Below, one piece after another: positions 1-5,408 of a DNA stretch of 8,659 bases; the stretch's first letter is position 1; every line of letters starts with the position of its first letter. The stretch comes from Thermoguttaceae bacterium (GTDB lineage: Bacteria > Planctomycetota > Planctomycetia > Pirellulales > Thermoguttaceae): NCBI GenBank assembly GCA_028695865.1, contig JAQVID010000095.1, forward strand, positions 1-8,659. The letters are read 5' to 3'. The position numbers were made by a program, and so were the translations under genes. The notes under the pieces were generated by a model. That model saw nothing but the letters and a program-made list of their open reading frames with translations. It was not told where the DNA came from and searched no databases.

Positions 1-39
1 CGCGGCGCGAGAACGCAAAAAGATTCGTCTCGGGCCGCG
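1..39 (-). terminator. Strong stem-loop downstream of the oxidoreductase gene, possible terminator
   Basis: Bases 1-12 pair with 28-39 over 12 positions with one mismatch (G7 against G33), leaving a 15-nt loop. The stem is GC-rich at its base. It begins 37 nt after the TAG of the minus-strand oxidoreductase gene, so it is well placed to end that transcript. The T-tract needed for an intrinsic terminator would lie beyond the window edge, so the role is inference. Confidence 0.4.
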
Positions 40-75
40 TCGTGTAGTCGGTACTGCTGGAGACTCTGCCGCGCA

Positions 76-1401
76 CTACATATAAGCCCAACCTTCATTC
101 GGAATGGCGATTTTATATTGACCACGAGCATCCGGCAGCGTGGGCGGCGTTCCGTTCCAGGAGTATTCGGTCGGCTTCTTTTCCTCATAAGCCATTGCTT
201 CAGCCCACGTAACTTTTTTACCGGTATAAACAGCAAGTTTGCCAAGGATGCAGGTCATGGTCGAATTGGCCATGTAAGCTCCGTTATTGACGTAAACGGA
301 ACCACCGCTTCGCATGGCGTCGAAAAGAACTTTGTGCTCGATTTTCTGACCGCGAATTTCGGATGGGCCGACGAGTAGCGGTTTGGGTCCTATGATTTCA
401 GCGCGACGACCGCCCCCTTGAATAATCGCTCGACCTTTCGTTCCATAAATATATGTTCGCGCATCGGGCCAGGATTTGGGTATCTGACGACCATAGGCCT
501 GAAGAAATCGGCCATCGGGAAATTCATATGTTACGGCAAGCGAGTCGTACATGTCGCCGGTATCAATTTCGTTGCGGGAAATACGCCCGCCCATACCGAT
601 TGCGCATTCGGGCGTCGGATCGTTCATGCACCACAGCCCAACGTCAATCTGGTGAATCGATACATCGTTAATATAGTCACTGGCAATCCAGTTGAAGTTT
701 ACCCAGTTGCGCATTTGATACTGCATTTCAGTATCGCCGTCGATACGGGGACGCTTCCACAGCCCGCCTCCCATTCGTTGGGCACGAACGCAAACGACAT
801 CGCCTATATCGCCGTCGAGAATATGCTTGGCAACTTCTACATTGGCCGGATGATAACGGTTGACAAGCCCGGAAACGAGATTCAGTTTTTTCTTTCGGGC
901 TTCTTGAGCCGCTTCGAGAATCATGGCAATACCGGCACCGTCAACAGCAACGGGCTTCTCTGCGAAAACATGCTTGCCTGCCGCAATCGCCGCTTTGAGT
1001 GTCATCGGCCTGAAATGCTGCGGCGTGGCGAGAATCACGGAATCACAATCGGTTTCCAACACTTTTTTATAAGCGTCGAAACCAACGAAAAAGCGATCGT
1101 TCCCCACGTCAATCCGATCTCCGTATTGCGTTTTGAGAGCGTCCAATGACGCCTGACCCCGGTCACGAAAAACATCGGCCGCGGCGACCAGCTTTACTTG
1201 GGGGTCGATGGTCATGGCATCGACGACAGCACCGCTTCCCCGACCGCCACAGCCAATCAAGCCAATTTTAATGACATCCGAAGAAGCCGCGTGAACGCCC
1301 CGGGATACGTCAAGCGTTGCCGCCGTGGCACCCAAGGCGAGTGTCGTTTTCATAAAACTGCGTCGAGCACGATGTTGCTGTGAACGATTTTGCTTTGTCA
1401 T
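76..1401 (-). CDS. Tat-exported Gfo/Idh/MocA-family NAD(P)-dependent oxidoreductase
   Basis: This 441-residue protein begins with a Tat signal: the twin arginines are R13-R14 in RRSFMK, followed by an Ala/Leu-rich segment and a likely cleavage site near VHA-AS at about residue 38. The Rossmann dinucleotide-binding loop is GLIGCGGRGSG at residues 47-57. The family EKP motif is at 148-150, with K149 the usual catalytic lysine, and an HxxD pair (H250, D253) follows in the C-terminal substrate domain. Family members oxidise or epimerise sugars and related polyols with NAD(P). The Tat signal implies export of a folded, cofactor-loaded enzyme to the periplasm. ATG is preferred because GAGGAG (1408-1413) sits 6 nt upstream. 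It is a single-gene unit with its own promoter. The substrate cannot be read from sequence. Confidence 0.93.
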   Translation of the reverse strand: MTKQNRSQQHRARRSFMKTTLALGATAATLDVSRGVHAASSDVIKIGLIGCGGRGSGAVVDAMTIDPQVKLVAAADVFRDRGQASLDALKTQYGDRIDVGNDRFFVGFDAYKKVLETDCDSVILATPQHFRPMTLKAAIAAGKHVFAEKPVAVDGAGIAMILEAAQEARKKKLNLVSGLVNRYHPANVEVAKHILDGDIGDVVCVRAQRMGGGLWKRPRIDGDTEMQYQMRNWVNFNWIASDYINDVSIHQIDVGLWCMNDPTPECAIGMGGRISRNEIDTGDMYDSLAVTYEFPDGRFLQAYGRQIPKSWPDARTYIYGTKGRAIIQGGGRRAEIIGPKPLLVGPSEIRGQKIEHKVLFDAMRSGGSVYVNNGAYMANSTMTCILGKLAVYTGKKVTWAEAMAYEEKKPTEYSWNGTPPTLPDARGQYKIAIPNEGWAYM

Positions 1402-1407
1402 GGAATA

Positions 1408-1413
1408 CTCCTC
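1408..1413 (-). promoter_or_regulatory. Ribosome binding site of the oxidoreductase gene
   Basis: On the minus strand this reads GAGGAG, 6 nt before the ATG at 1401. It supports that start and places the Tat motif 12 codons downstream, where it is expected. Confidence 0.8.
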
Positions 1414-1470
1414 GTGACGGATTAAAAAACGTCAAAAATTACATTTGCCGATTTGGTTCACTTGCTTGTT

Positions 1471-1499
1471 ATTATAATTTTTCGCAAAATGGAAGTCAA
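1471..1499 (-). promoter_or_regulatory. Sigma70-like promoter of the oxidoreductase gene
   Basis: On the minus strand a -35 box TTGACT (1499-1494, 5 of 6 consensus) is followed by a 17-nt spacer and a perfect -10 box TATAAT (1476-1471). Transcription would begin near 1464, giving a leader of about 60 nt. The spacer is AT-rich. This is the best promoter match in the window. The mobile-element target duplication begins at 1511, 11 bp upstream of the -35 box. Confidence 0.75.
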
Positions 1500-1510
1500 G
1501 TAAAATCCAA

Positions 1511-1518
1511 AATTCTTT
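1511..1518. repeat. Left 8-bp target-site duplication (AATTCTTT)
   Basis: The octamer AATTCTTT abuts the left tip of the mobile element (GTAACCG from 1519). An identical octamer abuts its right tip at 3137-3144. Perfect direct repeats placed exactly at the outer edges of inverted repeats are the usual footprint of transposition. Confidence 0.85.
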
Positions 1519-1588
1519 GTAACCGTTCACGGCGATTTTCCTTTTGCGTGAAAAGTTCGCCATGATTCTCGCCATGATCCTCTTACAG
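1519..1588 (+). repeat. Left arm of the outer inverted repeat
   Basis: This arm aligns in inverted orientation with 3078-3136. The first 20 bases after the tip are almost identical, then come a hairpin-forming segment, the shared GCCATGATCC and the shared CTTACAG. The arm holds an internal 12-bp tandem duplication (1557-1568 and 1569-1580, 11 of 12 identical) that the right arm lacks. The hairpin is CTTTT (1541-1545), loop GCGTG, AAAAG (1551-1555). Confidence 0.85.
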
Positions 1589-1680
1589 GAGTATAATGGC
1601 CCCGGAAAACTGGATGCGTGAATCGTAGAGGAATATGGGTTGTTTTTAACAAGCGAGAGGTTAAAATAACCCAGGAACAA

Positions 1681-1685
1681 AGGAG
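1681..1685 (+). promoter_or_regulatory. Ribosome binding site of IS3 orfA
   Basis: AGGAG lies 7 nt before the ATG at 1693. It supports the start MSRKRKNYS over the longer upstream GTG reading at 1618, because IS3 OrfA proteins normally begin this way. Confidence 0.75.
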
Positions 1686-1692
1686 ACGATAC

Positions 1693-1985
1693 ATGAGTAG
1701 AAAGAGAAAGAATTATTCGGCAGGCTTTAGAGCGCAAGTAGCACTGGCAGCCACGAAGGGAGACAAGACAATCAGCGAGGTGGCAGCCCAATTCGAGGTC
1801 TCGCCACAGATGGTTCTCAAGATGAAAGCGAGACTGAAAGAACGGATCGAAGACATTTTCCAGGTGAACGCGCGGAAAAGAAAAAGAACGAAGGAGAGGT
1901 CACCCAGGAAGAACTGTTCGAACAAATTGGTCGTCTTAAAATTGAGGTGGACTGGTTGAAAAAAAAATCTGCCCAGTTCGATTGA
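1693..1985 (+). pseudogene. IS3-family transposase OrfA, frameshifted
   Basis: The first 56 codons (to 1860) encode a typical IS3 OrfA amino end with a helix-turn-helix region around ISEVAAQFEVSPQMV. After 1860 this frame turns into unrelated basic residues and stops at 1957-1959. The expected carboxyl half resumes at 1863 in another frame: GERAEKKKNEGEVTQEEL, then LFEQIGRLKIEVDWLKKKS, the leucine-rich dimerisation segment, stopping at 1983-1985. Loss of one base near 1860 explains this; restoring TTC-TCA-GGT gives DIFSGERAEKKK and a 97-residue protein of normal length. OrfA is the DNA-binding half of the transposase. Programmed frameshifting is unlikely, because in IS3 it occurs at the orfA/orfB junction and not inside OrfA. 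Confidence 0.85.
1959..1967 (+). promoter_or_regulatory. A9 tract at the orfA/orfB junction, likely relic of an IS3 frameshift site
   Basis: Nine consecutive A residues encode the KKK of DWLKKKS. IS3 elements make an OrfAB fusion by -1 slippage on A-rich tracts here. In this copy the orfB frame is +1, not -1, relative to the restored orfA frame. One more A would restore the canonical -1 relation and an ATGA overlap of orfA stop and orfB start at about 1999-2002. The tract has therefore probably lost one A. This is inferred from frame arithmetic only. Confidence 0.45.
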
Positions 1986-1998
1986 AGCGAAGCGTCAG

Positions 1999-2894
1999 AT
2001 GATTGAACCTGAAAACGAATTATTGACCATAGCAAGGCCAGTGCGAGCTTATCGGGTTCCCACGTTCGACGTATTATTTTCAGCCGCGAGGCGAGAGTGA
2101 AGAGAACCTCGAATTGATGCTTGCCATCGACAAATATCACATGGAACATGGAGCGTTTGGAAGTCGACAGATCGCGAAGGAATTCGGGATCGGGAGGGGA
2201 CGAGCGAAACGGCTCATGAGACTGATGGGGATCGAAGCGGTGTATCCGAAGCCGAAAACGACCCATCCGAACCGTGAACACGAAGTTTATCCTTACTTGC
2301 TTCGCGGCCTTAAAATTACGGGGCCGAACCACGTATGGTCGACGGATATCACGTACATTCCATTGGCACGTGGATTCGTTTATTTGACGGCGGTCATTGA
2401 TTGGTACAGTCGCTATATTTTGTCATGGCGATTGTCGAACACACTGGAGAAATCGTTTTGCATCGAGGCACTGGAGGATGCCTTGTCGCATGGTCGCAGA
2501 CCTGAAATTTTCAACACGGATCAGGGAAGCCAATACACGAGTAACGAATTTTCCGAAGTATTAAAGCAGAACGAAATCCGGATCAGTATGGACGGTCGCG
2601 GCCGAGCATCGGACAACATTTTTATCGAGCGATTTTGGCGGACCGTGAAATACGAAGAGGTGTATTTAAATCACGATGAAAGCGTCTGGGAATTGGAGGA
2701 TCGCCTGACGCGATGGTTTGACTTTTATTGTTATCGTCTATTGTTATCGTCGGCGGCACAGTTCGCTGGGCTACCATTTTCCGGCGGAGGTTTACTTTGT
2801 TGAGAATGAACAGGAAAACGAGCTGAGATTATTTATGAAAATGAAACAACAAAGGAAGATTGACCAATTGCAATCGGGAGGGAACTACAGATAA
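1999..2894 (+). pseudogene. IS3-family transposase OrfB (DDE integrase core), frameshifted twice
   Basis: OrfB starts at ATG 1999 (MIEPENELLTIAR). It changes frame at 2037-2039, where AGG-CC-AG has one extra C; removing it gives IARQCELIGFPRSTYYFQPRG. The long middle frame (2039-2738) holds a second helix-turn-helix region and the full rve catalytic core: D at 2345-2347 (STDITY), D at 2519-2521 (NTDQGSQY) and E at 2627-2629 (NIFIERFW). The last two are separated by 35 residues, the IS3 spacing. A perfect 13-bp tandem duplication at 2726-2751 then shifts the frame again. Deleting one copy gives WFDFYCYRRRHSSLGYHF and then PAEVYF, the standard IS3 ending, with a stop at 2892-2894. The repaired protein is 293 residues, normal for the family. 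As it stands the product is not functional. Confidence 0.9.
2726..2751 (+). repeat. Perfect 13-bp tandem duplication inside orfB
   Basis: TATTGTTATCGTC occurs at 2726-2738 and again directly at 2739-2751. Thirteen is not a multiple of three, so the duplication changes frame and replaces the conserved RRRHSSLGY end with unrelated residues. Confidence 0.95.
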
Positions 2895-3077
2895 TCATTG
2901 AAGAGGAGTTAGGAGGATGGCGTTCGTGATTTCGTATAACCAAAACGAAATGCCAGAAGAAGGAGAGCGGATGTTATTCAAACACTCCCCAAGGGGGCAT
3001 ACCCATCAACTCAAATCCTCTACGATACAATATCATTTTCTGTCCGATGAAACGGGATCACCTCACTGATGAACTCT

Positions 3078-3136
3078 CTGTAAGCGGATCATGGCAAGCC
3101 TTTCGGGCGAAAGGAAAAATCGCCGTGAACGGTTAT
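3078..3136 (-). repeat. Right arm of the outer inverted repeat
   Basis: Read on the minus strand this is the counterpart of 1519-1588: ATAACCGTTCACGGCG at the tip, then a hairpin CCTTTC-GCCC-GAAAGG (3099-3114), then GCCATGATCC and CTTACAG. The tip base is A where the left arm has G, so the terminal dinucleotide has degenerated or differs. Confidence 0.85.
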
Positions 3137-3144
3137 AATTCTTT
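3137..3144. repeat. Right 8-bp target-site duplication (AATTCTTT)
   Basis: This octamer is identical, in the same orientation, to 1511-1518, and lies immediately outside the right arm. Confidence 0.85.
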
Positions 3145-3402
3145 TTGACATCGCGAGTACAAACAAAGTTGCGGCTCACGGAAAAGAACCCTGTGAACAT
3201 TCCAAACCAGGAAACAAAGAACATGGTTTGACCTGCAGGAATATTTTCGGTACTGTTACTCCCACAAACTGATTTCACAAGATCGCGGACTCGTGCCCGC
3301 ATGCTCTTGATGCTGGAAAAAGCTTTGACTTTCACGCGGCTAACCGGGGCAACAGTGTTCGCTCCACACGAAACAGGAATACTGCTTTTACCGGTCGTAA
3401 GC
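3145..3402. other. Intergenic region downstream of clc, no supported gene
   Basis: These 258 bp lie between the mobile element and the stop codon of the minus-strand CLC gene. I see no strong hairpin with a T-tract, so the clc terminator is not identified; the best candidates are short stems of 4-5 bp. A minus-strand open frame with a GTG start (3335-3063) crosses this region and ends inside the mobile-element arm, but it has no ribosome site and no recognisable motif. Confidence 0.5.
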
Positions 3403-4785
3403 TTATTCTTTTACGTTCATGTTGACAGAGCCGGCGTCCAATTTGGAATAGATAATCCGCTGACTCGAATAGAGTCCGTAGTAGCCCGAAAGCATGTAAC
3501 TCACTCCGCAAACCATGGCAAAAAGCAATAGCCCTTCGGCTCCAAACAGCTCAATACTAAGCATAACTGAAGCGACCGGGCAATTCACACTACCACAGAA
3601 CAAACCGATCAATCCCAAAGCGGCTCCAAAGCCCGGGTCCATGCCAATCAGTCCCGCCGTTGAACATCCCAACGTCGCTCCAATAAAGAAAGCAGGTACA
3701 ATTTCACCGCCTTTGAAGCCGGCACTGATTGTCACGACAGTAAAAAGTATTTTCAGTACAAAATCTTGAGGTTCGGCCGAACCGGCTATCGCGGCCGTGA
3801 TCGTCTCAAGTCCAATGCCATTGTAAACTTGCGAACCAACCATCAACGACATAAGGAGTACTGCCGTTCCTCCAAGGGCTCCCCGTACATAGCCGTTTGG
3901 ACAGATACTCGCAAGAAATTTGTTCGGATGGTGCAACGAAACGCAATAAATCACGCTGACCGCTCCGGTTACGGCACCAAGGGCGATTGTCTGTAATACG
4001 GAGATTGTACTAAGTTCAGGTACATGCGTAAGTTGAAAATGAAGTGGGGCGAAACCCGCGTATTGTGTCAAGCCGTAAGCGGTCAGTGAGGTAATAAAAC
4101 AGGGAAACAGGGCCGGATAGTAAATAATGCCCACACTGCCAATTTCCAGAGCAAGAAAGGTTGCTGTCACAGGGGTTCCGAAAAGGGAAGCGAAAATCCC
4201 ACTCATGCCACACAGTAAGATAATATTGAGGTCTTGCTTGTTAAGTCGGAAAATATACCCAAGCTGCGTACCGATACACCCGCCCAGTTGGAGTGCGGCT
4301 CCTTCTCTTCCTGCCGAACCACCGACGAAATGCGTAATCGTGGTACTGATAAAAATGAGAAAAGACAAAAGAAAAGGCGGTTTGCGGTCCGAATAAATCG
4401 ATTCAATGATCATATTCGTGTCGGCACCGTTTTCCATTTTGCAAAATCGGTAGAGCGCAAAGGTCACAACGCCCCCCAATGGGAGCAAAAGAAGCATATC
4501 GCCATGTCCAAGTCGCCATACCGTGGCAAAAGCGACACTGGCACAAAACATGGAACCAACAATGCCCGAAATCAAACCGGTCAGCAGACCAATGAACGAC
4601 CACTTGAAGAAATTGGCAACGTAATTTGAGGCCGATCGGCATTTTCGCGCAGCAAGTTTCTCGGTTGCAACGAGCAGCTCTTCCAGTTCATCAGCGACAA
4701 GTTCGCCGTTCTGCGGTCCCTGTTCACAGGACGTATCGTGCACAACATCTCCGTGAGGGTTATTTGAACGCGTAAAAATACCCAT
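3403..4785 (-). CDS. CLC-type voltage-gated anion channel/antiporter family protein
   Basis: This 460-residue inner-membrane protein has about 60 hydrophilic, acidic N-terminal residues and then many hydrophobic helices of the CLC fold. The GREG motif is in GGSAGREGAALQLGG (residues 155-169), where E161 matches the external gating glutamate. A second conserved segment, GGEIVPAFFIGATLG at 359-373, matches the GxFxP-type motif. The usual chloride-binding GSGIP is replaced by GADTN (120-124). Aligning without gaps around FGTPVTATFLALE, the internal proton glutamate position appears to be Ile215, while the preceding Glu (E214) is kept. These changes fit a bacterial CLC subgroup different from ClcA. 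It may carry chloride or fluoride, and selectivity cannot be decided here. ATG at 4785 has only a weak GACGGG upstream, but the next in-frame Met is inside the first helix. Confidence 0.9.
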   Translation of the reverse strand: MGIFTRSNNPHGDVVHDTSCEQGPQNGELVADELEELLVATEKLAARKCRSASNYVANFFKWSFIGLLTGLISGIVGSMFCASVAFATVWRLGHGDMLLLLPLGGVVTFALYRFCKMENGADTNMIIESIYSDRKPPFLLSFLIFISTTITHFVGGSAGREGAALQLGGCIGTQLGYIFRLNKQDLNIILLCGMSGIFASLFGTPVTATFLALEIGSVGIIYYPALFPCFITSLTAYGLTQYAGFAPLHFQLTHVPELSTISVLQTIALGAVTGAVSVIYCVSLHHPNKFLASICPNGYVRGALGGTAVLLMSLMVGSQVYNGIGLETITAAIAGSAEPQDFVLKILFTVVTISAGFKGGEIVPAFFIGATLGCSTAGLIGMDPGFGAALGLIGLFCGSVNCPVASVMLSIELFGAEGLLLFAMVCGVSYMLSGYYGLYSSQRIIYSKLDAGSVNMNVKE

Positions 4786-4931
4786 ATTTTTTCCCGTCGA
4801 GTAGCGATGTCAGAACACGAATGCAAATTCACTGCTGTTTCGATTAAGGCGGACGGTGTCATTCCGTGCACTTGTTATCCATATACTCTTTCATACTTTT
4901 CATCATACTCTTCATCGATACCACGACATTC

Positions 4932-4960
4932 ATTATACCGTTCATATCGCGTCCGGACAA
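4932..4960 (-). promoter_or_regulatory. Candidate sigma70-like promoter of the CLC gene
   Basis: On the minus strand TTGTCC (4960-4955, 4 of 6) is followed by 17 nt and a perfect TATAAT (4937-4932). Initiation near 4925 would give a leader of about 140 nt before the ATG at 4785. Spacing and -10 box match the promoter seen for the oxidoreductase gene. Confidence 0.55.
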
Positions 4961-4987
4961 GCGGGCTTCAATGAATTACGGGCAAAC

Positions 4988-5015
4988 TTGCCGTATAAAA
5001 AAGCCGATACGGCAA
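4988..5015. promoter_or_regulatory. Perfect 9-bp dyad upstream of the clc promoter, possible operator
   Basis: TTGCCGTAT (4988-4996) and ATACGGCAA (5007-5015) are perfect inverted repeats with a 10-nt spacer, and after one mismatch AAA pairs with TTT outside. The centre is about 76 bp upstream of the inferred clc start site, a usual distance for an activator site. No T-tract follows closely, so a terminator is less likely. Function is inference. Confidence 0.4.
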
Positions 5016-5133
5016 ATTTGGGAGTACGGGAGCTTGCTCCAGTTTGACCAAATCGCTTTGAAAAGAGAACCACGGACTTTTACAATCGAAAACAGTACTT
5101 TTACGTTCCGCGTACAGAAGCAAAGTTTCATCG

Positions 5134-5155
5134 AAAGCGGCGGTGGGGCCGCTTT
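5134..5155. repeat. GC-rich 8-bp stem-loop in intergenic region
   Basis: AAAGCGGC (5134-5141) pairs perfectly with GCCGCTTT (5148-5155) around a 6-nt GGTGGG loop. No T-tract follows on either strand. It could be part of an RNA structure or a weak terminator. Confidence 0.4.
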
Positions 5156-5307
5156 ACACTATATTGTATGTATTGCATGCTTTGTATGTACCGGTTTTAC
5201 ACAAAGGGAAGATTTTTTAGAGTAATTCCGGGAATCGTTGGTTTATATCATTCTTCCTGTTTGAATACTCTTTCGCGCAAGATAAATATTCTCCCCCAAC
5301 AAGAAAC

Positions 5308-5345
5308 AAAAAACCCGGTCACCGCACTTGCGATTCCGGGTTTTT
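5308..5345 (-). terminator. Intrinsic terminator of the 107-residue protein gene
   Basis: AAAAACCCGG (5309-5318) pairs perfectly with CCGGGTTTTT (5336-5345) around a 17-nt loop. On the minus strand the stem is followed by TTTTTTGTTTCTT. It lies 63 nt after the stop of the gene that ends at 5409. Confidence 0.8.
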
Positions 5346-5408
5346 CATGCTACAAGACTTATCACCATATCCGAATGATACTGAAGGGAAAGTCTTTGTC
5401 CGTCAGAC

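Larger units (their letters stand above)
1597..3050 (+). mobile_element. IS3-family insertion sequence, degenerate; ends approximate
   Basis: The element carries orfA and orfB of an IS3-type DDE transposase. Its left end is probably near 1597, where TGGCCCCGGAAAACTGGA has the look of an IS3 terminus beginning with TG. The best matching inner inverted repeat is the perfect 11-mer ATCGTAGAGGA at 1622-1632 against its complement at 3016-3026, with weaker similarity continuing outward to about 3050. No convincing 3-5 bp target duplication is visible at these inner ends and the right tip lacks a clear CA, so both ends may be off by several bases. At about 1.45 kb the length is normal for IS3. Confidence 0.6.
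1519..3136. mobile_element. Nested mobile element: IS66-like non-autonomous outer element containing an IS3-family element
   Basis: The outer boundaries are set by matching 8-bp direct repeats and by inverted arms beginning GTAACCGTTCACGG on the left and, read on the minus strand, ATAACCGTTCACGG on the right. The arms stay clearly alignable for about 57-70 bp. An 8-bp duplication with a GTAA tip is typical of IS66-family ends, whereas the only transposase inside is of IS3 type, a family that makes 3-5 bp duplications. I infer a MITE-like element (about 78 bp of left arm plus 86 bp of right arm) split near its centre by an IS3 element. A single element with unusually long terminal repeats is the alternative. 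The transposase is broken, so the unit is probably not autonomous now. Confidence 0.75.
4786..5408. other. Long intergenic region with dyads and promoter, no supported gene
   Basis: These 623 bp separate clc from the gene at 5409-5732. They contain the clc promoter (4932-4960), a 9-bp perfect dyad (4988-5015), an 8-bp GC-rich dyad (5134-5155) and a terminator (5308-5345). A run of degenerate repeats based on CATACTCTT lies at 4878-4916. Open frames here are short, have no ribosome sites and show no familiar motifs. The order of stems would allow a small RNA between about 5020 and 5300, but no promoter for one is evident. Confidence 0.5.

Noticed and set aside
418..1149. 243-codon plus-strand frame
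   Set aside because: It is entirely antisense to the well-supported oxidoreductase gene, whose protein motifs are clear.
1592..1597. Perfect TATAAT just upstream of the IS3 genes
   Set aside because: No acceptable -35 box is found 16-18 nt upstream, and the hexamer sits at the presumed inner junction, so I do not call it a promoter.
1575..3060. Possible IS ends TGATCC (1575) and GGATCA (3060)
   Set aside because: They are 6-bp inverted ends without a matching target duplication, and in the arm alignment TGATCC at 1575 pairs with a different site in the right arm.
3134..3139. TATAAT formed at the junction of the right arm and the target duplication
   Set aside because: No -35 box is present and there is no plus-strand gene downstream.
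3063..3335. 90-codon minus-strand open frame downstream of clc
   Set aside because: It starts with GTG, has no ribosome site, shows no familiar motif, and its last 25 codons are the right arm of the mobile element, so it is probably a chance frame.
4859..4945. 28-codon minus-strand frame MNGIMNVVVSMKSMMKSM upstream of clc
   Set aside because: Its start codon would lie inside the inferred clc promoter, upstream of the start site, and it has no ribosome site; the Met/Lys repeats come from a degenerate DNA repeat.
4866..5225. 119-codon plus-strand frame with a hydrophobic amino end
   Set aside because: No ribosome site, it runs through two dyads, and no other host gene is on the plus strand.
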